The notes beneath the pieces were generated by a model. The model saw only the letters and a list, made by a program, of their open reading frames with translations, made no database searches and was not told the DNA's origin. This document shows, piece after piece, positions 32,690 to 44,294 of a stretch of DNA of 64,000 nucleotides. This DNA comes from Cunninghamia lanceolata (Eukaryota; Streptophyta; Pinopsida; Cupressales; Cupressaceae): positions 9,283,001-9,347,000 of the forward strand of contig BSBN01000445.1 of the NCBI GenBank assembly GCA_027924645.1, in the 5' to 3' direction. Both the position numbers and the translations under genes were made by a program. Each line of letters starts with the position of its first letter. Position 1 is the first letter of the stretch.

Positions 32690-33715
32690 AACTAATGCCC
32701 CTATCCAAGCTACTATTTTCTCTGCAGAATCTTGATCTTCTCCCGACATTGATATTCATTGTATTTTCTATTTCTATCCCAGAAGATGCAGAGGACACCT
32801 CCACTAGCACCCTAGTCCAATGTTAGATATTTTTTAGGATGTCAAAAGCTCTTTAGATGCTGATTATCACTATCCAAATTTTTTCTGTGTTTGTAACTCT
32901 GGAGGACACTGCCACTAATGCCCGTGTCCAAGCAATCCTTTCTTCAGGGACGTGGAATCTACACACTATCTTATTGTTCCCTACAACTCTACTCCATCAA
33001 GATGTGAAACCTGTAACCTGTAATCATAAAGGATTATGGTTGGGGAGTTGTGGTGCTTAGAGGCTTTCCTCGGTCAAGCCCTAGAGAGACATTCAAGTCT
33101 TTCAAACACCATTGTCAGATAAAGATTGTGTATCCCTATGGGATAGAGGCAAAATCCAAATGATAAATAATTGAAAACATAATAAAATGTCACCTTGAAG
33201 ATATAACGCTCATGGAAGGAAGAAGCTCTTTCATTCCATGAGGAGATGGAGTCAAATATGTGACAAATAAGCACAATAACAACACAATACTACTCTGCAA
33301 CACAATGAAAGCCTTGAATCACCTTAGCATAAGATCATAAGTTCACAATGTCCATCTCTAGTTTACAAATGAAACCCTATACATGCTTATATATGCAACT
33401 ACACACATTCCCACTAAGAATTTTGTAATTCAAACTTGAGATGTTGGCATAGGACCTAAGTAACGGTCATAAAACTGCATTTGAATTTAGGGCTGACCCA
33501 AAATAGGGCAGGACTAGGGTGCTAGCACCCAAGTCCACCCTCCCAATTTTGGTCAAGATCTATTTAAATGACATCCCCTAGGTCCTATTTGCCATAACAC
33601 TCAGTGGTTTTCTCATTGGGATTCATAATTAACATGAAAGATGCTTATAATGCATTCTAAGGACCTAGGAGCTAAAGCTTAAGAGGGAAAAGCCCCCAAG
33701 GGGACATTTTCCAAC
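32690..33715 (+). repeat. Dispersed non-coding repeat family, copy B
   Basis: Same orientation as copy A. It shares CTGTAACCTGTAATCA, GTTGTGGTGCTTAGAG, CACCATTGTCAGATAAAG, CTTATATATGCAACTAC, AAGTAACGGTCATAAA, AGGGCTGACCCAAAATAGG and the terminal AAGCCCCCAAGGGGACA. Its 5' part has three GGACACY...ACTARYGCCC...GTCCAA units at about 32695, 32790 and 32908. Coding homology is absent. Confidence 0.8.
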
Positions 33716-34457
33716 ATAACAACTATGTCTACCATCCTGTTCCTTAAGATTTTCTTCTCTATTCTGATGGTTGATGGTATGTCCCTACAAGATTAAGGGG
33801 CTAGAGATGTTTTTCTAAGGGATAGAGGGAATAGGCAAGATTCAAGAAGCAAAACAACATCTATTGAATCGTTGTAAGCCCTTATTTTCTCCTTGTTTTT
33901 ATCCAGTTGAGGACTTTGAGTCCCAGTCTGTAGACTCCTACAACTTCCTATTGTTATGAGTCTCCAGATTGGGCTCGAGGGTAGAGAGGCGTAATTGTTC
34001 TCTCTTCCCCTCCCCCAGCACTATGAGTTCTAATAGAGCTTAGGCAACAATGGAAGGAGTACTATCCTTCTGGGTGAAACAAGCAAAAGTGGAAGGGTAA
34101 GTTATGATTGTTGTTGCTTCTTTCCTAGCTAGAATTTTGGTACTACCATAGCTAGCTATGAGTGACTTCCTCTAGTTTCTGTCTGGTTGAGGTGGTTGGA
34201 AACCTCCCATTGAGAGATGGGGAGTCACTTGTCTATGCTTGGGACTGGGCTTAATGAAGGGAATTCTAATTTCTTGGGTTTCCTTTTGACATTGTCCCTT
34301 GCAAGTATTCTTTCTTCTTCATGTGCAGAGACAGAGGCAAAGTGGAGGATGCTTGTATTGGGAACAAGTATCTAGAAATTAAAGGTGGCGGAAGCTGAAA
34401 GAGCATCTGACATAACACCACCTTGTAGACATGATATTTCCATAGTCCATGATATCA
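33716..34457. other. No recognisable feature
   Basis: The interval has higher G+C than its surroundings and no long frame. CTCTCTTCCCCTCCCCCAGC near 34000 is a pyrimidine tract ending in AG, like a splice acceptor, but no exon can be recognised after it. Confidence 0.3.
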
Positions 34458-34538
34458 GTGAAGAGCTTCTGACATAACTGTGTATTACTTTATTTAGCAT
34501 CAATAAAGCAATACACAGTTATGTCATAAGCTCTTCAC
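34458..34538. repeat. Long near-perfect hairpin (36-bp arms, 9-base loop)
   Basis: The left arm 34458-34493 starts GTGAAGAGCTT. The right arm 34503-34538 is its reverse complement with two mismatches. The loop is TTAGCATCA. CATGATAT words lie outside each arm (about 34428 and 34557), so the inverted structure may extend imperfectly. It could be the core of a foldback element (MITE) or a small-RNA precursor. No TA or other clear target duplication was identified. Confidence 0.85.
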
Positions 34539-35877
34539 TAATAACACCACCTATCAATATCATGTTTGCCTCCACACAAAGAGTAAGAAAGCATACAAGA
34601 CAAAATTAGTTGCTCCTATTTGCCGAAGGTGATGATTTGCTGCAGAGAGGCATGCCTTAGTGGTTAAGGATGGTTATTTTGGCATCATGTGTAAGATGAT
34701 TGTCATATGAAAATGTGACATCTGTCATGTGCAAGTTTCCCAATGCTTGTTGCTCCCTTGTGTTTTAAAAGGGATTTCAAGGCCATTTTGGAGAGAGGGA
34801 GGTTTTTGGTTGATCTCTTGGTAAAATGTTGGTAGAAAACGTAGAGAATAGAAGTCATGTTTAGTTTTAGGATGTTGAGTTTGGACTGTATGTTCTCTAT
34901 AAAGTTATTTGACAGTACTAACATCTAAATTGTCAGGCCTACTTTTACCTTACCTTATATTTTTGCTGATGATACTTATTAGATGGATTTTTTTATGGAT
35001 ATGTAGACATTTGGGGACTGCAGATTATGTATTTAGACTCTCATTAACATATATTATGCTTGATTAGATAGATGATTTATGCTTTGTGGATGATTAGATC
35101 TCATGTTAGATTTCATTTGATGATAGGATGTCTAGATGCTATGATTTCATTTGATGTTATTGGTATGTATTGATGGTGAAATTGATGATATATCTTACAT
35201 TATGTGATCCTGATTATACTTGTGAATGGTGAATTATTTGAGTAACATGTATATGTTAGCATGTGATTATTATTGATGTCATATGTGATTATGTGATCAT
35301 GTGTGTGTTATATGTAGTTCACTTCACTTCAGCTATTTGTACCATGTGATATTAATGGTTTGTGGAAGTGTGAAGGTAACTTTCCATGCCCATGGAAAAT
35401 CAAAGGTTGGACAATAACTATATGTTATATCCTTGTTAAGCTAACCTAGTCCTAAGTTGGACTAAGGTCATTTGTGTTTGAGAATGTTGATTATATTGTA
35501 TTGGATTTATGACATTTTGTAAGGTTACCCCTTATTAATTTATCTCTTGATGTGTTGTAAAATTTGTAATGTTGGGTTTGCACAATTTTTAGTGCTAAAT
35601 GTTTGAAGCCCTTTTCAAGTGAATTTATGTGTTTCCTATTGTTAATAATGGTCAAATATTGACCCTAGGTCATACCCCTAGGGTCTAGGACCATTCTTAA
35701 CATGTTTAAACTTGTTTTAAACCATGTATGGTCACCCAAACTTGGCCCTTGAGTCAAGTGATGAGTTTGGGGAGATATGAGAGGTGGTTGGCATGTCACC
35801 ATCTCACCTAACCTAACCTCACCCACTTGGGTAAGGTTACCCTTGCCTCAAGTGCTTTAGAAACTTCTTGAATCTTC

Positions 35878-36262
35878 TCACATGTGTGAAACCTCTTCCC
35901 TATGCTCTCACACATGTGTGAGAACATATGTGGGGAAGAGTGTAGCATTGTGGAATGAGAAGGTGACATGTGTCACATCCTCATTCATGAGAAGGTGACA
36001 TGTGTCACATCCTCATTCATGAGAAGGTGACATGTGTCACATCCTCATTCATGAGAAGGTGACATGTGTCACATCCTCATTCATGAGAAGGTTCCCTTGT
36101 GTGAGCTCATCTCCCTATGCTCTCACACATGTGTGAGAGCATTTGTGGGAGAGTGTGTAGCTTTGTGGAATGGGGAGATGACAAGTGTCACCTCCTCATT
36201 CTTGTGGGGTTGTGAGGAGGGTTATGTGGATGGAGGAAAGGGTGACAAGTGTCACCTTCTCA
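35878..36262 (+). repeat. Palindromic repeat array, including four perfect 32-bp units
   Basis: Four identical 32-bp units run from 35957 to 36084, and each contains GTGACA-TG-TGTCAC. The array lies within a ~115-bp duplication (about 35878-35988 and 36091-36206) sharing CCCTATGCTCTCACACATGT and GTGGAATG. Related GTGACAAGTGTCAC palindromes occur near 36178 and 36241. Units are contiguous, so this is not a spaced CRISPR-type array. Confidence 0.93.
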
Positions 36263-36287
36263 TCCATTAGGGTTTGTGAGCCTTGCC

Positions 36288-36294
36288 TATTTAT
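36288..36294 (+). promoter_or_regulatory. TATA-like element downstream of the palindromic array
   Basis: CCTATTTATCTCTC lies 30-40 bases after the last palindrome. Its position fits a promoter, but the word (TATTTAT) is weak in an AT-rich region. Confidence 0.3.
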
Positions 36295-37922
36295 CTCTCT
36301 TTGAGATGAGAGGAGGGTTCTTTCTTTTGAGATTTTTATGTTTGTGTTGGGAAAGAGAGAAGGATTTGTAGAATTTTGAAGGATTTTGGGAAGGACTTGT
36401 GGAAAGATCTTCATCAACATCCTCTATCATTGAAGCTTCAGAGCTATTCCTCAAGGCTTCAAGCCTATTGTTTTAATTTCATTTTCTTATGAAATATGTA
36501 TGTATATGATTGTTATTCTTATGTTCTTTTTAGTTTTGTGTATGTGGGTTTTAATGGGTGTTTTGGGTGAGCTCTCCATGTGAGAGAGCTCACCTTTATC
36601 ATGGGTGAGAGAGGTGTGAACCTCCTTAGTTTCCCCTCATTGATTTGGTGTAGTTTTATGGCCAAGGGCCTTTATTTGAAGTTTTGAGAAGTATGGTATT
36701 ATGGAATGAGTGCCTTGTTTTGAGAAATGAGAAGTTATGGCAAGAGGCCAAGTGATTATGAGCATTATGAGTATTTTGAGTGTGGATCTCCTTGAGTTGA
36801 GTGTAGTCCACTCTCTCACCCCTTAAACTCATTTAAAAAATGGGTTAGTTTTGTGTTTTGCCTTGGAAGGGTGTTATTGTGTTTGGTGTGTGTGTTTTGT
36901 GACCCATGTGGTATGAACCTTGGTTATTGAAAGGCCTCCTAGCTTGGGGATGGCCTACTTGTAGGCCTAGGTTGGGAGGTGAGCTTCCCATGGGCATGGT
37001 GAACTATAATTTGTGTTTTGTAGGTTTTTTAGTGGCTATCACCCTATAGGGATAATGGAAAAGTTTTTGATATTTCATGTCATGACCACATGACAAATGT
37101 GGACATGACACATGTGTTGCGCATCATGACCACATGGCAAATGTGGGCATGACATAAATGAATGTAAATGGTAAATTTCAAAAGCTGGTTGTCTCCTAAG
37201 GTGTGGTTTACACAAATCATGAAATGAATAAATCAAAGATTGTTTAGTTTGTCTCCATGAAATTTCTTGTGGATGTATCTTTCTATGAAAGGCTCTTGTT
37301 CAAAGAATAAGTTAAATGCTTTGATAGAAACGTAGATTTGTGTGAATGTATACAAGGATATCGTAAGTATGATTGATTTAGACATATTGAGTATAATGTT
37401 GTAAGGCAATATTATAAAGCTCCATGATGTTCAGGGTGAATGTTGTTAATAGTTTTCAGTTACATCTAGTTTTGACTCTGTGCCCTTAGGCTAAGGCACT
37501 GATTTCCTGCATCTATATGTGTTCTTCAATGCCAAGGTTAAGCAAGCTCAAACACCTTTAAAAATCTAATATCAGTCATAAATGTATGTTGAAGATAAGT
37601 ATGTTTCTATTCTATGGTCTTGAGAAATGCTAAAAGCTTGAGAGACTTAAGCCAAGTCTTCATATTTTTCATAAACCTCAAGTAAATCTACATAGAACAC
37701 ATCTGCTAGTTTAGTGTTTGTAATAAATTGGCATAGGAGGTTATTAAATACTATCAAGGGATCACCCTCCTAGGTTTTGTAGAGCCTAAAGTGCAGAGGG
37801 AAATATATTCTAACTTTCACCTATGTGTTGGCCAACCCCTCATGATAGTTGAATATTGAAAATGGCTAAATCATAGGCTATTTCATGAGATAAGGTTGGG
37901 AATTAAATAAAAAAAAGAGAAA

Positions 37923-37940
37923 TGGTGACTCTACTAGGGA
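37923..37940 (+). other. PBS-like sequence 1
   Basis: TGGTGACTCTACTAGGGA closely matches the PBS of the giant gypsy element (TGGTGACTCTACTGGGG on the minus strand at 55009-55027). It is preceded by A-rich sequence rather than a clean LTR CA end. Confidence 0.5.
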
Positions 37941-38062
37941 TTAGAATTAGAATTGTGTCATATCTTGAGTTAGATTAATTGTTATGTCCCCATATTTACA
38001 AATATTAACACTCTTGAAGCTCACTGTTGAGAAGTTTTGCCTAGTTGAGCCACCAATAGAAA

Positions 38063-38080
38063 TGGTGACTCTGCTGGGGA
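38063..38080 (+). other. PBS-like sequence 2
   Basis: TGGTGACTCTGCTGGGGA is a second copy of the same site 140 bases downstream, preceded by GCCACCAATAGAAA. Either a short duplication spans the LTR end, or one of the two marks another element. Confidence 0.5.
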
Positions 38081-38629
38081 AACTTTATCTATAAGTGTTA
38101 AGATTAGTTTAGTAGTTTGTCATGAGTATTTAGAGTTTGTATAAGTGCATTATCATTATCAGTCCCTTTAGAGGGTGGCAACTTTGCTTGTTTTGTGTCG
38201 GTTGGTCAAAGAAGAAGATTCTCAGACCTGGAAGGGGTTTTGTTGTAGCATATTTGAAGAAGTTTTATGTGGCTCTGCTATTAGAGAAAACCTAGAATGA
38301 AAATAAGCTATGAAGAGATTTATGCTATTTGAAGTTTAGTCCTCTATGAGAAGAGTTGACAAATCTGTGAGAAAGAACCTGATAAAGGTGTGAAGAATAT
38401 TTCAGCACTTTTAAGTTTCCAGTTAGGAGGAGAATTTGCAGTAGTTGTAACAAACTTCTAGGTATTTTACATGCTCCTGTCTTGATGAGGGATAGTTCTG
38501 TGTTTGAAGGTAGTTTTTTGAAAACTTTGAGAATAATCTTGTTCCTTATTAAGTGAGAACTAAGCACTAAGAGAAAAGGAAAGAACTAGTAATAGGCTTG
38601 CATACTTCTGTATTATTAAATTGTAGTAT
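38081..38629 (+). other. Possible leader of the plus-strand element, cut by the giant gypsy
   Basis: Non-coding sequence follows PBS-like site 2. It ends at AGTAT (38625-38629), the candidate left target duplication of the giant element. Its continuation would be expected beyond the right end of the window. Confidence 0.35.
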
Positions 38630-39643
38630 TGTTGGGCGAATATTTTATCTTCAACTAACTGAAGGCAAAATGGTTATATCAACCACAGTGTAATGAGATA
38701 AATCTCTCCTCTCAGCAAGGGGAGGTTCCCTATCAATTGTCACAAACTTATTTAAACTAAATACTAACTTAGGGGTGAGACCATATCATCCATTTCTCTT
38801 TTTTTCAGAAATGATGTTTACAAAATGAAAGAGCACTTTCTTGATACAAATTGGAATAACGAAGAAACCCACGAGAGCACAAAGTCTATTGTTGTTCCTT
38901 TTGCTAATTTACAATTTAGAACTGAATAGAATAAGGTGCAGCTCAAAGTCTTCACCGAATGCTACAATAAAACATATAATCACAAAAGATAATAGTAGTT
39001 CAAAGCCTTTCCAATATCTTTTACTTCAAAACACAAAATCACAAACTAAAGATAATTGTTGTAGCCCAAAGTCTCCACAATCAACTTTAGAACATCTCCC
39101 AGATTATTCACACTCACACTACAATTTGATCAAGCAGATAAGATAGTATTAGGAAAAGGATATAAGAATAATTTCCAATACACCACAAGTTATTTCAACA
39201 CAAAGATTGAATGATCACTTGCTTTTCTATTCACTTGATAAAATTTGATTTACAATTTGAACACAAAGTCTCAAAATGCTCTTCAATTTGGCAGAGTTTT
39301 GCTTCAATAACTAAAAGATGATATTTACAATGGGGGTCCTCTTTATTTATAAGAGTAACTGAGAGAAAAAATAGGACAAGAAAAACTAACTATGACTTAT
39401 TCAACAAAGGAGTCATTTTTGATTTGGAACTTCCTATGTTTTTACATGTAATTACATATGAGAAAAGTACACGTAAATATGTCCAAAATTATTTCAAAAG
39501 TACATCTGAAAAGTGGAAAATAAACTAAGTAATGGAAACCTACTTCAACTTGTATTGTCGTCTTTCTTCATATGGAAATCATACATGGTGAATGCTACTT
39601 GCATCCCAAGACTATCCGAACTAACCGTGTTATTGAAAATCAT

Positions 39644-42600
39644 TCAGGCTCTAACTATGGCATCTCTGACCGTGGTAATTGATTTTGCATGACTAGTTAA
39701 CTTGGCCTTCAGATTATCCAAAGTTAACTGATTGTCAAGAATATTATCCACGGAGGCCATTGAAAATGTTTTGTCCTCGAACTCTTTTTGGAACATGTTT
39801 TCAAATTCCTAAATCATCTCTTCTACATAAAGAAATTGGTTATCCAGTGACACTAGTTTGCACGACAGCTCTTCCAATTTATGCAAAAAACTAATATCAC
39901 TTTGATCACTTAGTTTCCTTATAGTTTCTAGGTCATTGATCAAATCTTTCAGCACACGACTCTGATATGTCAATGCCTCTTTGGTTTCAGTATAAGAATC
40001 CCTATTTGGAATGACACCAATTGATATCAGAGTGCTTATTTTCAGCTTTCTCATATCAACCCACTTATCATGATTCTGTTCTATACGCTCAATATCTTGA
40101 GAAATAATATCGATCAAGTCATCAAGTTCTGCTCTTATTTTCTCCATTTTGTCTATCTTCTCAGATAGCTCTGTAAGTAGAGATATTCCTTATGTGCGCA
40201 TCCTTTCCAAGTACTCTTCAAGTACTCTTCCCTTAAGATGAGTCTTTTTGGCTTTCTGGATAATAGGGTCTTCTATAGAAATGGCCTCAGGAGTCACTGA
40301 TTTTGAATTCAAAGTGATTTTTCTCACCACTGCAGTCAACTGTTCAACCATTGCTTTGTAATGATCCTTCATTTCTTTCTCTTTGTCAAACTTCTAAATC
40401 AGAATGTCCATGGCTGACTACATATTAGTCTTTGTACTTTCATGAGTTATTTTGCCTAACTCAACCCTAGAGATAGAGTAATCATTCATACTAAAATTTT
40501 CCATGGTTGCATCCTACAGGGGTCTTGCAATCTCCAGAAATGTGTGTCCCTTGTCCCCGAGCATTCTCGAAAGAATCTTTGGCTTCTTTAGGGTCTTGGC
40601 TTTCGCAGGCACCAACTTACTAAAATCAAAGTCATCTGGAGAGATGGCTTGTTTCTTCCTTTTTGGTGTATAAGCTGACAACAATGGTGGAAGCACAAAA
40701 GTACTCACATTAGGATCTGTTCCCATTATTGGTGTTACCAGAACTGCACTTGCACTGGAAGTGGAAACAATAGGTGGAGTATTAGTAAAAACTGCACCTA
40801 TTACATTTACATTAGATACTTGTTTAGTATTCATTGCAAAGTGATCAAATATGGAGGTATCCCCAATATCAAAAGATGAAGAGGACAAGCTAGGAATAGA
40901 CTTTGAGGAATGAAGAACATCTTCAACAGTATTTTGAGGATTGTCAAAAATTGTTTTGGAAGGTGATGGAGATTTAGAAGAGGGGATATCAATGGGTGAA
41001 ATAGACAAAGGAACTAAAACAGGTGTGTTGGACAAAGGAGAAGAGACTCCCATTTCTTGTTGTACATTCTCTTATGGAAACAAATCTTCCTCTCCTTGTT
41101 GCTCTGTAGGTCTATCTTCAACCTCCATTTCCTTGGTGGCTAGCTCTTTAGTGTTTTATTTCTCAATTTCCATATCTTCTATCTCAGACTCTTTCTCCAC
41201 AGCCTTTGACTTTTTTGTCACAAATTTGATCTTAGGCTTATGTGGCTTGGAAGAAGAGGGAATGTCACTCTTGTTCTTCATCCTATTTTCCACCTTTTTG
41301 TTGGAAACAAGGTAGATAACTGAGGGGGGGGTGAATCAGTTATCTTAAATATTTTAACTTTTTGTTCTTCTTTAACAATTAGTGCAACATCAAAACATAT
41401 AAGCATACATAACCATGAGAGCAGAAATAAAATCAACACACATAACACAATGATTTTGACGTGGAAAACCCTGTTAAGGGAAAAACCACGGGGTGACTAA
41501 CCCAAGATTGTATTCTCTGTTAAAAGAATAAGAAGTACAAAATGGCACTTGCCAATTAGGGCTCACTGCCTGAGCACACTGCTCACAAGAGGCTCACTAC
41601 CTACAAGAGACTCATTGTCTACAAGGTATATAGAAAGTAACCAGGTGTTTGAACTGATCAGAGGCATCTACATATGCTGAGGTTTAGTTCCAGTTAGGCT
41701 CAATAAACTGATCTATTGCACTTCATTCTTCCTTTGCTTTAGTGTTGTTGTTCTGTCACATACCAGACTTGTATTGTTGCTTCCATACTTCTCTCTACCT
41801 TTTTTTTTCACACTCCAACATACACCACACTCCTTCATACCAAAATCCATTTGGTATATATATATATATATCCGTACCAAGGATTTCAACATCTTTCTAG
41901 TCGGCAACCAGAATACTCAAGATATTTACTAAATACTGGTTTGTCAGCTGAATCCATGCTTAACATGTGGTGTGTATCAAAAATATAGATATAGAAGTCA
42001 TCAATCATGTCATCCAACCATGAATGATCCCTCAAGAAGCTTGATCACCATCAATTTCTCATCTGGATTAAGGTCTGATGCTCTGCCGGTTAATTCTTCC
42101 TTAGTACTCTGCCTGTCAGGAACCCAACACTTGGATGCTCATATCTTTTCATTCTTTCCTCACCAGAGGCTTAATCTCTAGAATGTAGCAGTCATGGTAC
42201 TCCTCTTGACTTCCCCAAGTCCACACTTTGCTAAGATATATCCCCTGAGAGATCTGGACCTGATTGTCAAACCTTGCTGCATGCTCTATTCTTGCTCACC
42301 GGACCAAAACACTCTTCAATCTGACTTCCAGTAAAGACTTATTATGTGTTGCGGATGTGTGGGATAAACTTTGTTGCCATCAATGACAACAATAATCAAG
42401 CCAAATAGTGTCTCTTGCCAACACTTTTTACCTGTTTGTTCTTGGATCTCAATCTCTGATCCTGTAAGGAATTCTTTCAAAGTAATTCCCTTATCTGCTA
42501 GCCACTTATTGGTGTTAGCCAATATAGGCTCAAACCTTTTCCTCAGAGAAGTCAATTCTTTTTGAGACCATTGAATAGGAGGAAGAGGAGAACCAACAAC

Positions 42601-44019
42601 CTATTCAGTGTTATATCTATCATCGATCAACTCTTCATCATCCACTAGGTCTTCAGGAATGTCAGCCAATCCCAGATATTCAATCTACTCCAGAGATAAC
42701 TGGCTATAATCCAACTTTCTGACAACTTCTTCTATTCTCAAATCCACCCAGACATCTTCAACCATAGGTTCATGAAACTGGGTCTTTCTCTTGATTTTGT
42801 CTTTCACACCCCTGTAATCAAACTTTGGCCTTCATTTGAATTGTTTCATGGTTACAAGTTGCATTTTAGTTTCCATGGCTCTAGCCTTGGCAGTAGTTGC
42901 TATTGAAAACCTGTCGATTTCAACAGGAAACCTGAAACCTGGTTTCTTGAGCTCCATTTGTTTATTATGTATGACAATCATTTGTCTACATAATTCCATT
43001 AAAACAAGTTTATTTGAGGGAAACCTTGGCAACATATAAGGATGACCTTGGAAAAAGACAACCCTTAGATATGAGAAAGAAGGAAATTGTAAGAACATGT
43101 ATCCAAAATCATTTACCACTGACCAAGCTTCATCTGAAACTCTTCTTTGTTCTAGCTGAGGATCAAAAAGACATAGGAACACTGCGAAGAAAGCATCATT
43201 TACCCTCTTGAAGTAGTGAATAGAACCCTTCAATGTCAATTGAGAATAATATTGATATATAGGAATTACTCTCCTATCTCCTTTTGATGTTAGACCTAGA
43301 AAGATTCTCATGGAGGTTGCTATATACACCAGGTAAGAATTCATGTAGAATTTGAAGGTAGTGGATACCTTAGTCAATTGCTCATGTAGAGCATTGCTGA
43401 TTTGCTCACCCCAGAAGATGGCTTGTTTACCTTGGAGTATTACCTTGATGAAAGGGTACATCCACTCATGAAAAAGTGAGGAAGAGTCCAATCCCCTTAT
43501 CCTTCTAAGAAGAGTTATAAGATCACCAACTTCTTCTACAAAATCACTTCTAGGAAAACTCCTTGGCCACCTAGACAAGTTTGACCTTAAAGACTTGAGC
43601 CATTTAGTATTGATTATCTTCTTAGCCTTCTTAGGATTTTTGTCATACTCTTTTTGTGCTTCAGCAAAATCTAGTTTTATTACTTCTGTAACAGCAGGGC
43701 ACATGAAAAATTTATCAATGAATTTAGGATCTGATCTGATTATCACATTTCCATTTGCATCCATCACTATCCTAGTATCTCTATTGTAAAACTGAGCACA
43801 CTGAAGAACAAACTCTGTGTTATGGGCTGCCACCGAGAAAGACGACACCAAATGAATGTTACTGTCAATAATCTTCTTCCTTGCAGAACTGGGATTATTG
43901 GACTTGGTTCTTTCCACAAATTTGGCCATGTCCACATGGCCAATCTCTGTATCCCAAATGTCATCGACATTAGAAGTAACCGAGGTGATTGGAAAAACAC
44001 CCTGATACTTATTCTTCAT
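39644..44019 (-). pseudogene. 1,081-codon ORF of unknown function inside the 3' LTR
   Basis: From ATG at 44019 to TGA at 39644, after removing the solo copia LTR plus one TSD (1,130 bp), the frame is exactly 1,082 codons with no indel. It is interrupted only by stops, for example TGA at 42832 where the 5' LTR copy has CGA, and TAGs near 42695 and 42602. Residues 1-395 form an uninterrupted block rich in aromatic and basic residues (SSFSVAAHNTEFVLQCAQFY, SLFHEWMYPFIKVILQGKQ, FLQFPSFSYLRVVFFQGHPY). Residues ~480-600 are acidic. Residues ~612-790 are Ser/Pro-rich with a PKRKK nuclear-localisation-like motif near 742. Residues ~840-1081 are Leu/Glu/Lys-rich and coiled-coil-like. No protein family is recognised. 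Confidence 0.8.
41299..42423 (-). mobile_element. Solo copia-type LTR, 1,125 bp, with TSD CTTTT
   Basis: Starts TGTTGGAAACAAGG and ends TTGCCAACA. It is bounded by CTTTT at 41294-41298 and 42424-42428. The uninterrupted target (CCACCTTTTTACC) is preserved in the 5' LTR copy at about 57685. The start (CTGAGGGGGGGGTGAATCAG) and the block at 41461-41516 match the LTRs of the copia at 20.7-28.0 kb, but the rest differs, so it is a related family. A (TA)n run lies at ~41856-41871. Strand is inferred from that similarity. Confidence 0.93.
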
Positions 44020-44294
44020 CACTTACAACTTCTTTGAAGACAACTCAGTCATCTGAAGAAGCTATCACCAGAAGGATGTTGGTGAGGAGAGAAAATCCGT
44101 AGAAGAAACTGCAACAAAAATCCATGATCATGCAATTAGGGGAAATACTGGTAATCTGGGAAAATTGCATGTCAACAATCACGACTATGGAGATATGCTT
44201 GAAAGGGCTAGAGTGCGAGCAGGTCAAAAAAATAGAGGAAAGCGGGTTTGGAAAAGCAAAATTGAAAATATCCCAGAGTTAGGAAAAATTGCGA

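Larger units (their letters stand above)
34539..38062 (+). repeat. Probable LTR region of a plus-strand element related to the giant gypsy
   Basis: The region is non-coding. Palindromic arrays at 35.88-36.26 kb precede a TATA-like word (36288), and PBS-like sites follow at 37923 and 38063. That order (U3 repeats, TATA, R/U5, PBS) is what an LTR plus primer site would show. The start is uncertain; TGTCAGGCC at 34935 is a candidate. No second LTR is visible, so the identification is inference. Confidence 0.4.

Noticed and set aside
33990..34020. Splice-acceptor-like pyrimidine tract ending in CAG
   Set aside because: No exon-like coding sequence or matching donor could be found on either side.
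35957..36084. Possible CRISPR-like array of 32-bp repeats
   Set aside because: Units are directly contiguous with no spacers, and the setting is a plant genome.
36064..36270. 68-codon Cys/Val-rich ORF
   Set aside because: It is built from the palindromic repeat array and the adjacent duplication.
41856..41871. (TA)n run as a promoter
   Set aside because: A simple microsatellite inside a solo copia LTR; nothing else supports a start site there.
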